Of a DNA stretch of 16,433 nucleotides, positions 6,700 through 13,258 are shown in pieces. Every line of letters begins with the position of its first letter. The stretch's first letter is position 1. The notes beneath the pieces are model-generated. The model worked only from the letters and a program-made list of their open reading frames with translations, was not told the origin of the DNA and ran no database searches. The stretch comes from an uncultured bacterium (GTDB taxonomy: Bacteria; Patescibacteriota; Dojkabacteria; SC72): positions 1 through 16,433 of the forward strand of contig CALDJM010000058.1 in the NCBI GenBank assembly GCA_937899155.1. Reading direction: 5' to 3'. The position numbers were made by a program, and so were the translations under genes.

Positions 6700-7129
6700 T
6701 TGGAGGTTTTATTATTATTTCAGAAAGTATTTCATATTCTCGTTCAAAATCTTCTGGGTCGGATACATGTAAAACATTTTTAATATAAGATTTTTCACCT
6801 TTTTCAGAATAAATTTCACTTGAGGCCCACTCTCCTCTGATTCCAGTTCTTTTATAACTGTTCCCTTTAATCTCTGCACATTTTTCATGAATTTCATCGC
6901 CTTCCCATACAGAAAAAATACAATAATCCTCTCTTAGATAATCTATAATATACGGGAAAAACCAGTGATTTTCGTATTTATAGTAAAATTCTCTTATAGC
7001 TTCTTCTGTAAATAGAACCTTGTGTAGAACAACTAACTTTAGATTTTGGTCAAAAAGACGATTGAAAAGTTCGTCTTGTAGTCCTAATTGGATACAATCA
7101 GGTTTTAGTAGAATAATAGCCTTGTCCAT
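6683..7129 (-). CDS. Divergent nucleoside-diphosphate-kinase-like protein
   Basis: The 148-residue protein aligns along its length with NDK, which transfers phosphate between nucleoside tri- and diphosphates via a phospho-histidine. Seen features are IILLKPDCIQLGL (K9 of the KPD motif), EFYYKY near residue 50, VWEGDE, GIRGEW (R98) and KNVLHVSDPEDFEREYEIL, in which H121 is the expected phospho-histidine and N118 the conserved Asn. The segment between R98 and N118 is several residues longer than usual, and the ATNP-like stretch is replaced by GNSYKR. It may be a true NDK or a specialised paralogue. It begins 21 nt after the 43-aa gene and overlaps the HPrK-like gene by 17 nt, so it belongs to the cassette. 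No Shine-Dalgarno site is present. Confidence 0.8.
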   Translation of the reverse strand: MDKAIILLKPDCIQLGLQDELFNRLFDQNLKLVVLHKVLFTEEAIREFYYKYENHWFFPYIIDYLREDYCIFSVWEGDEIHEKCAEIKGNSYKRTGIRGEWASSEIYSEKGEKSYIKNVLHVSDPEDFEREYEILSEIIIKPPNESTL

Positions 7130-7150
7130 TTTAATCTATGATGATTTTAA

Positions 7151-7282
7151 CTAGTACCGAGATAGTTTCTTTAGATTCTCTTCAGGAGAGGTGATCTCAA
7201 TCATAGGTTTAAAGCCATGTTTTATATTACAACTAGGGGTCTTATTAAAAACCTCTTCTTTTATTGTTGTGTTTCTCTCCAT
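7151..7282 (-). CDS. 43-residue peptide, possible precursor or substrate of the downstream enzymes
   Basis: ATG 7280-7282 opens 43 codons ending in TAG at 7151-7153. The peptide starts MERNTTIKEEVFNK and ends EENLKKLSRY. It is hydrophilic, with one Cys (C18), a central HGFKPM stretch (22-27), an ITSP segment (30-33) and a Ser (S41) two residues from the C-terminus. There is no membrane segment or signal peptide. I recognise no family, and no clear lasso leader pattern. The support is context: a strong promoter with TATAAT and a 17-nt spaced -35 directly upstream, and an enzyme operon starting 21 nt downstream. It could be a modified peptide, a small regulator, or a leader peptide. Coding status is not proven. 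Confidence 0.6.
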   Translation of the reverse strand: MERNTTIKEEVFNKTPSCNIKHGFKPMIEITSPEENLKKLSRY

Positions 7283-7289
7283 GCACTTA

Positions 7290-7318
7290 ATTATAGCAAA
7301 GGTAAGATGTTTTGTACA
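7290..7318 (-). promoter_or_regulatory. Strong sigma-70-type promoter of the peptide/kinase cassette
   Basis: On the minus strand TGTACA (7313-7318, 4 of 6) and a perfect TATAAT (7290-7295) are separated by 17 nt. The -10 ends 7 nt before the ATG of the 43-aa gene, so the mRNA should begin at or within one base of the start codon. The stretch TATAATTAAGT is repeated in front of rsmD. Confidence 0.75.
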
Positions 7319-7347
7319 CGATTGTTAGTTTTCTATAGGTGAGGTTT

Positions 7348-8109
7348 TTATAGTAATAAAACTCCTCCGTTTACATTCAGATTTTCTCCAGTGATATATT
7401 TTGACTTATCTGAAAGTAAAAAGAGTACAGCATTTGCAATATCTTCTGTCTCACACAATCTTTGCATCGGGTGAGTTTTTGTATAATTTTTGATTTTTTC
7501 CTTGCTCCAAGTTTGTAAGGTGAGGCTTGTCATAGTTAATGCAGGACTAACACAATTTACTCGAATGTTGTATTTTATGAGTTCTAGAGCTGATGATTTG
7601 GTAAAATTGATTATAGCTGATTGCGATAAGGAATATGCACTCGTTTTTGAATTTGGTTTAGTTCCTAATCTTGATGCAATATTCACAATTCCAGGTTGTT
7701 TAGAGAGTTTTAATAATGGAATTGCATGTTTCGTACACAAGAACTTTCCTACGATGTTAACATCGATTATACGATGTAAGTCTGTAAGTTCAGTATCTTT
7801 GATTTCGCTATTCTTACTAATACCAGCATTGTTAATTAAGAAATCCAATTTTCTATATTTTTCTTTAATCTTCTGAAACATGTCTTTAACTTGATGTTCT
7901 TGTGATGTATCCGCTTTTATGAGTAATGAGTTATTATTAAAAGAACTTAAATTCTTTATTATGTGATGTGCTCTTATATTATTCTTATGATAGTTAATTA
8001 TTACATAGCATCCTTGTTCCAAAAGCTTCTTTGCAATCTCTAAGCCTATGCCGGAGGTAGATCCTGTTACCAATGCTACTTTATTTTGAAAATAATTATT
8101 TAATTTCAT
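7348..8109 (-). CDS. Short-chain dehydrogenase/reductase with altered catalytic lysine
   Basis: The 253-residue protein has the classical SDR plan: TGSTSGIG (15-22) for NAD(P) binding, LINNAGI (91-97), the catalytic Ser in IVNIASRLG (S146), Tyr Y159 thirteen residues later, and the C-terminal ITGENLNVNGG ending typical of 3-oxoacyl-ACP-reductase (FabG)-like members. The YxxxK motif reads YSLSQ, so the lysine is Gln (Q163, codon CAA); one base change from AAA would explain it. In the family this lysine positions NAD(P) and lowers the Tyr pKa, so normal activity is doubtful. The gene starts 8 nt after rsmD with no ribosome-binding site. About 65 nt separate its stop from the start of the 43-aa gene, which has its own promoter, so it may not belong to the cassette. 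Confidence 0.9.
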   Translation of the reverse strand: MKLNNYFQNKVALVTGSTSGIGLEIAKKLLEQGCYVIINYHKNNIRAHHIIKNLSSFNNNSLLIKADTSQEHQVKDMFQKIKEKYRKLDFLINNAGISKNSEIKDTELTDLHRIIDVNIVGKFLCTKHAIPLLKLSKQPGIVNIASRLGTKPNSKTSAYSLSQSAIINFTKSSALELIKYNIRVNCVSPALTMTSLTLQTWSKEKIKNYTKTHPMQRLCETEDIANAVLFLLSDKSKYITGENLNVNGGVLLL

Positions 8110-8117
8110 AGATGTGA

Positions 8118-8858
8118 CTACTTAACAACAAAAAAAGAAATTACATTCAATCCTAAATTAATACTCTCAACCAATTTTAGATTCTCAATATCAATCTTTT
8201 CTAAATCATATCTCTTTGGATGTTTTAATATAAAAGCACCTTTCCATTTCTTAGTTTCTTTATCTTGTACCCCAGGTAATAATTCTGATGCCATATTAAT
8301 AACCAGCTCCATTTTGTATGTCTTTTTTGTATTAAAAAGTTTGTAAGGAGGATCCATGAATATAATATCAAAGGAGTGTTTCTCCTCTTTGTCATTAACT
8401 AGTTTGAATAGATAATCTTGTACTTTTTCTTTAATAACTTCTGACTGAACCAAAAACCCAGTATGAGCTACATTCTTTTTTAATATAATATCAGCATTCT
8501 TTGAAGCATCTACAAAAGTACAGAACTTAGCTCCTCTAGAAAGTGCTTCTAAACCAAAAGAACCAGCACCAGCATATAAATCAAGAATAGTTCTGTTTAC
8601 GATATCCTCTCTTAAAATATCAAAAACTCTAACCTTCATTCTATCTGTCATCGGTCTAGTAGCTTTAGGTACTTCAAGGGTAAAGTTTCTAGCTTTACCA
8701 GCAGTTATTCTTACTGTTGTTCTGATAGTAGGTTCTTTACTCAAAAGCCTTTCTTTAAGAAAGGTGTCTTCCATTTCAAGGAAATCATCGGGAGTTTCTA
8801 ATCTCCATTTGTTCTTTTCTTTTCTAATTTTCTTAAATGAATCGTGTTTTAAACTCAT
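8118..8858 (-). CDS. rsmD: RsmD-like 16S rRNA (guanine-N2)-methyltransferase
   Basis: RsmD methylates G966 of 16S rRNA (E. coli numbering) using SAM. The 246-residue protein has the family N-terminal RITAGKARNFTL, then RPMTDRMKVRVFDIL, the SAM-binding LDLYAGAGSFGLEALSRGA (93-111) and the catalytic DPPY (169-172). About 48 residues precede the usual start, rich in Lys and Glu; they may be a lineage extension or a wrong start. I keep ATG 8856-8858 because a perfect -10 TATAAT lies 5 nt upstream. It shares a transcript with the SDR gene 8 nt downstream. Confidence 0.92.
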   Translation of the reverse strand: MSLKHDSFKKIRKEKNKWRLETPDDFLEMEDTFLKERLLSKEPTIRTTVRITAGKARNFTLEVPKATRPMTDRMKVRVFDILREDIVNRTILDLYAGAGSFGLEALSRGAKFCTFVDASKNADIILKKNVAHTGFLVQSEVIKEKVQDYLFKLVNDKEEKHSFDIIFMDPPYKLFNTKKTYKMELVINMASELLPGVQDKETKKWKGAFILKHPKRYDLEKIDIENLKLVESINLGLNVISFFVVK

Positions 8859-8863
8859 ACTTA

Positions 8864-8869
8864 ATTATA
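8864..8869 (-). promoter_or_regulatory. Putative rsmD -10 element (leaderless start)
   Basis: TATAAT is followed by TAAGT and the rsmD ATG. The transcript would start at or within a base of the start codon. No good -35 hexamer was found at 16-18 nt. The sequence lies in the 31-nt gap after the SpoU gene. Confidence 0.6.
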
Positions 8870-8889
8870 TCAAAAATAGACAAAGAACA

Positions 8890-9357
8890 CTATGGGACTA
8901 TCTCCTTCTCTCTTGTAACTTCATATAAAATGGCTGTTGCACAATTAGCTACATTTAATGATTCCTTCATTCCCCTCATAGGGACATATATCTTTTTATC
9001 AGACTCTTGTAAGATATCTTGTCCGACTCCCATTTTTTCATGTCCGAAAACAAATGCGACCCTTTTTGGATACTTGACCTTCTGGAAATCCTCAGCATCA
9101 TCGGCCAGTTCTACAGAATATATTGGTATCTTCATCTCTCTTATCTCTTCAAGAGCATCTTGAGTAGTATCGTAATGCTCAGAATCAACCATATCTAAAG
9201 CTCCAAGAGCAGTCTTTTCCAACTTAGGATTGTCTACATCAGCTGTCATACCACAAAGATATATCTTAGCAACACTACCTGCTCCATCAGCAGATCTAAA
9301 GATACTACCAACATTAAAGCAGGACCTAATATTATCTAAAACAATGTGTATTTCCAT
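8890..9357 (-). CDS. SpoU/TrmH-type RNA 2'-O-ribose methyltransferase
   Basis: SPOUT enzymes with a trefoil knot methylate ribose in tRNA or rRNA. The 155 residues carry the three SpoU motifs: LDNIRSCFNVGSIFRSADG (8-26, with the N and R of motif 1), VFGHEKMGVGQDIL, and IYVPMRGMKESLNVANCATA with the SLNV core. It is a minimal catalytic domain without an added RNA-binding domain, like TrmL/TrmH-class proteins; the target nucleotide is not predictable. Its ATG overlaps the recG stop by 1 nt (TAATG), indicating coupled translation. Confidence 0.92.
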   Translation of the reverse strand: MEIHIVLDNIRSCFNVGSIFRSADGAGSVAKIYLCGMTADVDNPKLEKTALGALDMVDSEHYDTTQDALEEIREMKIPIYSVELADDAEDFQKVKYPKRVAFVFGHEKMGVGQDILQESDKKIYVPMRGMKESLNVANCATAILYEVTREKEIVP

Positions 9358-11366
9358 TACCTAAACAGATTCTCTAAAATATATTCAACATCATTATCTT
9401 CTTTTAATAGCTTTTTAGCAAATACCCTACTCTTTTTGAGCAAATCAATATCATATATGCTAGCCACTTTAAATACAGGGATACCTGATTGTATAGTGCC
9501 GTAAACTTCTCCAGGACCTCTTGTTTGCAAGTCATACTCTGCAACTTCAAATCCAGAATTATGTTTTGAGAAATAAATCAACCTTTCCTGTGCAGGAGAT
9601 CCGTTCTGTACATCATTACCTGGTATTACAAAACAGAAAGATTCTTTATCACTTCTACCAACCCTTCCTCTTAATTGATGAAGCTGTGCTAAACCAAATC
9701 TTTCAGCATCCTCTATCACCATTATTGTTGCATCAGGAATATCAATACCAACCTCTATGACTGTTGTTGAGACTAGAATATCTATCTTCTTTTTCTTGAA
9801 ATCCTCAAGAAGCTTCTGTTTCTCACTCTCTTTTAGCTTACCGTGTAGGTAGCTAACTTTAAAACCTTTGAAAATCTCTTTCAAATTTTCAAACTCATTT
9901 AACACAGACTTCCTACTAGACTTCTCACTCTCTTCAATTAAGGGGTAGATGAAAAAAGCTTGGTTCCTACGATTACTCTCACCTATCTTTGCTTTTATCC
10001 AATCAAAACACTCAAGTCTTTTTTGGGTAGGTGTATAGTATGTCTTTACCTCTATCCTGCCTTTTGGCTTCTCTCTTATCTCAGTAACATCAAGGCCACC
10101 GAAAAAGATTTCAGTCAAACTTCTGGGTATGGGAGTTGCAGTCATAGTTAAGTAATGAGGGGAAAGATGACTTTGCTTCTTAAAATACTCTCTCTGTTGT
10201 ACTCCAAATCTATGCTGTTCATCAATTATCACAAGATTTAAATCTTCAGGTAGTTGCATTTCATACAAAATTGCATGTGTACCAATTATTAATTTATTAT
10301 CAGCATCAGAAATACTTTTTTCGGAAGAAATACAAAGTTCAATATCAATATCGAAATCTTGAAGTAATTTTGAGAATGTTTCAAAATGCTGTTTTGCAAG
10401 TACAGTTGTTGGAGCTAGAAGAACAGAGGAAAAACCATTTTTAATACAATTTAATATTGCAATTGCACTAACTACTGTTTTGCCACTACCGACATCACCG
10501 TTGAGTAGTCTACTCATTGGTTTTGTACTATTACAATCTTCTAATATGGATTGTACAGCTTTGTTTTGGTCATCTGTTAATTTGTACGGGAGAGATTTTA
10601 TGAACTCGTTTACAACTTTAGTATCAAGAGGTATTTTCCCTGCTCTTTCTTTGTCTCTTCTCTCCCTTTCTTTCTCAATTTTAATTGCAACTCTTAACAT
10701 CTCGTCAAAAGCCAATCTCTCCTGTCCTTTCTCTATGTCTTCTTCATTCTCAGGGAAGTGAACTAACTCAAGAGCTTCATACAGGTATGGTAATTTGAGG
10801 TTGCCTTTTTTAATTGCTGTTTCTAGAGGGTCTGAGAACATATCTTTGATGTCTGTCCTTAATTCTGTGATTTTTCTTCTTAATGTTGCAGATGTTAAAC
10901 CTTTTGTTTCGGGATATACTCCAGCTATTTTCCCTACATGTAGTTGTTTCTCTTTTTTATACTTGAATTTTTCAAAGGTTGGATTGTATATGTTTTTTGT
11001 TTTTCCATTCCTACTCACAGAATATTTTGCATTGAAAAGGTAGATATCTCCTTTGAGCAGTGATTTGGAGAGATATGGTTGGTTGAAGTATGACAGTCTT
11101 AAAGTTCCGGTATCATCTTTGACAGTTACAGTTGTTATTTTTTTTCTAAAATATGTTGTCTTTACACTCTCTATTTCAGCTAGGAATGTTCCCTCTCCTA
11201 TTTCTTTGAATTGAGAGATTGTTATGATGTCTGATGTATCCTGATATCTAAAAGGTATATGAGAGAGTAGTTGCCCAACTGTTTGGATTCCAAGGTTTTG
11301 GTAGAGTTGTAATGATTTAGGCCCTATTCCCTTTAGTTCCTCAATCGGTGTGTTTTTTGTTAACAT
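9357..11366 (-). CDS. recG: ATP-dependent DNA helicase RecG
   Basis: RecG remodels stalled replication forks and branched recombination intermediates. The 669-residue protein (family about 670-700) shows the N-terminal helix-hairpin-like LKGIGPKSLQLYQNLGI, the wedge/OB domain (about 60-140), Walker A NGDVGSGKT (289-297), the DEQHRFGV Walker B box, TMTATPIPRSLTE, the motif VSTTVIEVGIDIPDA, LHQLRGRVGRS, and the family-specific DLQTRGPGEVYGTIQSG. All helicase motifs look intact. It starts 2 nt after a 36-aa membrane peptide gene and overlaps the SpoU gene by 1 nt, so the three probably form one operon. There is no Shine-Dalgarno site before ATG 11364-11366. Confidence 0.97.
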   Translation of the reverse strand: MLTKNTPIEELKGIGPKSLQLYQNLGIQTVGQLLSHIPFRYQDTSDIITISQFKEIGEGTFLAEIESVKTTYFRKKITTVTVKDDTGTLRLSYFNQPYLSKSLLKGDIYLFNAKYSVSRNGKTKNIYNPTFEKFKYKKEKQLHVGKIAGVYPETKGLTSATLRRKITELRTDIKDMFSDPLETAIKKGNLKLPYLYEALELVHFPENEEDIEKGQERLAFDEMLRVAIKIEKERERRDKERAGKIPLDTKVVNEFIKSLPYKLTDDQNKAVQSILEDCNSTKPMSRLLNGDVGSGKTVVSAIAILNCIKNGFSSVLLAPTTVLAKQHFETFSKLLQDFDIDIELCISSEKSISDADNKLIIGTHAILYEMQLPEDLNLVIIDEQHRFGVQQREYFKKQSHLSPHYLTMTATPIPRSLTEIFFGGLDVTEIREKPKGRIEVKTYYTPTQKRLECFDWIKAKIGESNRRNQAFFIYPLIEESEKSSRKSVLNEFENLKEIFKGFKVSYLHGKLKESEKQKLLEDFKKKKIDILVSTTVIEVGIDIPDATIMVIEDAERFGLAQLHQLRGRVGRSDKESFCFVIPGNDVQNGSPAQERLIYFSKHNSGFEVAEYDLQTRGPGEVYGTIQSGIPVFKVASIYDIDLLKKSRVFAKKLLKEDNDVEYILENLFR

Positions 11367-11368
11367 TT

Positions 11369-11479
11369 TTATAGTGATGTAATCATCAAGATCATTGGTA
11401 TTAGAATACCAGCAAGCATTACTATGATTAGTGCAATGTTTATAATCTTTCTTATTTTTTCTTTTGTTTGCTTTTTCAT
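11369..11479 (-). CDS. 36-residue single-pass membrane peptide ahead of recG
   Basis: ATG 11477-11479 opens 36 codons to TAA 11369-11371. The peptide starts with the basic MKKQTKEKIRKI and continues as one hydrophobic helix from about residue 12 to the end (for example ALIIVMLAGILIPMILMI), ending TSL. A positively charged N-terminus implies the N-in orientation. The reading frame ends 2 nt before the recG ATG, and a TAGAAT -10 lies 6 nt before its own ATG. I recognise no family. It could be a real small membrane protein or a translated leader that couples recG translation; the charge and hydrophobicity pattern makes chance less likely. Confidence 0.6.
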   Translation of the reverse strand: MKKQTKEKIRKIINIALIIVMLAGILIPMILMITSL

Positions 11480-11485
11480 ATATGT

Positions 11486-11491
11486 ATTCTA
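11486..11491 (-). promoter_or_regulatory. Putative -10 element of the small membrane peptide-recG operon
   Basis: TAGAAT (5 of 6) ends exactly 6 nt before the ATG at 11479, predicting transcription from the start codon. The -35 region is poor. It lies in the 52-nt gap downstream of the 79-aa gene. Confidence 0.5.
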
Positions 11492-11531
11492 ACTCTTTTA
11501 GTGAAATTTGGGAAATGAGTGTTGCAATATT

Positions 11532-11771
11532 CTAGGTTGTTGTGATATTTTCATGAAGCCGAGTGAATGCCTCTCTTTCTTTCTTCTCTACAGATTCTTT
11601 TATCCACCATGCTAGATATGTTGGTAACTTTGAATCTCTTTTATTCTCATTGTATTTTTGAATGCCTACAATAGCACCATTTATTGCAGCTAAATGATTT
11701 CTAGACTCGTATTTCTCGGGGATTGATTTTAAAAGTTTTAGTATCGTTAGGATATCTTTTGTTGTATACAT
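11532..11771 (-). CDS. Hypothetical protein, 79 residues
   Basis: I do not recognise a family. The protein is charged and probably all helical, starting MYTTKDILTILKLLKSIPEK, with a central HLAAINGAIVGIQKYNENKR and a later LPTYLAWWIKESVEKKERE. There is no signal peptide, no membrane helix and no cysteine. It starts 23 nt after the Rel-like gene and is likely on the tyrS-rel transcript. A TATATA lies 4 nt before the ATG, too close for the usual leaderless geometry. Amino-acid composition is like that of a real gene and no other frame here looks better. Confidence 0.7.
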   Translation of the reverse strand: MYTTKDILTILKLLKSIPEKYESRNHLAAINGAIVGIQKYNENKRDSKLPTYLAWWIKESVEKKEREAFTRLHENITTT

Positions 11772-11794
11772 TTTTTATATACTTAACTTATTTT

Positions 11795-13258
11795 TTATTT
11801 AACCTCTTCCTTTAATTTTTTCTTAATCTTATTTATTGTAGTAAGAGAATTAGCATATTTAAGTGTAGTATCTTTCTGATATGTCTTATTCTTATCAACT
11901 CTAATCTCAACAATATCACCTGTTGAAACCTCCTGACCTAATTTAGCAGGTTTTCCATTTATCTTTGCTGACTCAGTACTATTACCAATATCAGTATGTA
12001 GTTTAAATGCAAAATCCAATACAGTATCTCCTTTATCCAAAGGTATTATCTTTCCTTTAGGTGTAAAAGGAAAAACCTCATCTTCAAAAATATGACATTT
12101 GATTGGATAGCTCTTCTGTTCTTTTGTAGCTTTCCTACTCTTGGCAATCTCATCTTGTATATCCTTTACCCAATCATACTTGTTTGAAGGTTTGGCAAAT
12201 CTAGACTTACTAGCTTTATATGCAATATGGGATGCTTTTCCAAATGTATTTTCTTGATACATCTGTTCTGTCAAAATCTGTATTTCAATATACATATCTG
12301 AAATTTCTGGGAACTTTATTGGAAATTGTACAGCCTTATATCCATTTGGTTTCGGATTTGATATATAGTCATCAAACCTTTCCTCATTTATCTCTCCCCT
12401 ATCCATTAGTTTTTCGATTATTAAATAGCAAGAATCTTCATCAGAAGCTAGAATTCTAAAAGCAATTAAATCATCTAATCGCCTGATATTTGGATCTATC
12501 CACTCTTTTTCATACTTTTTAAGCTTATTATATATACTGTATTTATTCTTAATTCTTGATTGTATTTCAGGTTTAACTTTTGATTCTTTTGTACACTCCT
12601 TTACAATCCCCATATATCTGTTAAGCATTTTAGGACATATCTGCAGTGCTTTCATTTTGTTTGTAATGCTTTGGTATTCTAAAGGAAGGTAGTGTTTGAA
12701 TGCCATCTGTTCTAATTCTGCTTTTAATCCTTCCAAATGAAGATACTCTGCTAGAACAGCATATACATTTAGTGCTTTGTATAGTTTGCTTTTTTTCTCC
12801 TCCTCAGGTATTTCCTCAAATGTTAATATGTCGTGTAGTGTGTCATATGTTTTGAGATATACAGCTCTCAAATCTTTTGATGTGTTTAGAATATATTTTA
12901 TTATTATCAAAGGATTACTATCTGTACTGTTTGTACCTTTCTTTATCTTGGTGATTCCATCTAAGATATCAACTACATCTTGAGAGAAAAGTTCGGAGAT
13001 TTCCTTTTTCGTTTTCTCATCTAAATGCATCTCATGGAATAGTGATGCAAATGCTGTGTTCAAATCTAGTCCTTCCTGCAAAAGTGAGATTGAAATCTTT
13101 AAAACATGATCAATCATTAGCTCCTCTTTGTATCTATGTTTGTCTTTGTATGTGGCCTCTGCAAAAGAAATTGCTTTTCTAAGGTCTTCAACAAAGACAT
13201 CAGGAACAAGGCTTTCTATCCTTTTTTTTAATACACCTGTAGGTGTTTGTTTTTTCAT
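11795..13258 (-). CDS. rel: RelA/SpoT-like (p)ppGpp enzyme with degenerate hydrolase site, lacking ACT domain
   Basis: This family makes and degrades the alarmone (p)ppGpp. The 487 residues contain, in order, an HD-type domain (about 45-145), a RelA/SpoT synthetase domain (about 230-350) and a TGS domain (about 388-455, EVFPFTPKGKIIPL and DFAFKLHTDIG); typical long RSH proteins are over 700 residues. In the HD domain H51 and H75 are present, but the HDxxED core reads HEMHLD (75-80) and DRLHN reads DTLHD, so hydrolysis is doubtful. The synthetase keeps SRIKNKYSIYNKL, DLIAFRIL (D263), NPKPNGY and EIQI (E325), though some conserved basic residues are replaced (NGYQSLH reads NGYKAVQ). Its start overlaps the tyrS stop by 1 nt (TAATG). 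Naming it rel rather than relA or spoT is deliberate. Confidence 0.88.
   Translation of the reverse strand: MKKQTPTGVLKKRIESLVPDVFVEDLRKAISFAEATYKDKHRYKEELMIDHVLKISISLLQEGLDLNTAFASLFHEMHLDEKTKKEISELFSQDVVDILDGITKIKKGTNSTDSNPLIIIKYILNTSKDLRAVYLKTYDTLHDILTFEEIPEEEKKSKLYKALNVYAVLAEYLHLEGLKAELEQMAFKHYLPLEYQSITNKMKALQICPKMLNRYMGIVKECTKESKVKPEIQSRIKNKYSIYNKLKKYEKEWIDPNIRRLDDLIAFRILASDEDSCYLIIEKLMDRGEINEERFDDYISNPKPNGYKAVQFPIKFPEISDMYIEIQILTEQMYQENTFGKASHIAYKASKSRFAKPSNKYDWVKDIQDEIAKSRKATKEQKSYPIKCHIFEDEVFPFTPKGKIIPLDKGDTVLDFAFKLHTDIGNSTESAKINGKPAKLGQEVSTGDIVEIRVDKNKTYQKDTTLKYANSLTTINKIKKKLKEEVK

Noticed and set aside
7151..7282. Lasso-peptide precursor assignment for the 43-aa peptide
   Set aside because: No recognisable leader motif or Thr-x-Gly core boundary, and no lasso cyclase or protease gene nearby; kept only as a possible peptide substrate.
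7342..7368. Imperfect inverted repeat at the SDR 3' end (GAGG..TTTTAT / ATAAAA..CCTC) as a terminator
   Set aside because: It is interrupted, partly inside the coding sequence, and has no U tract after it.
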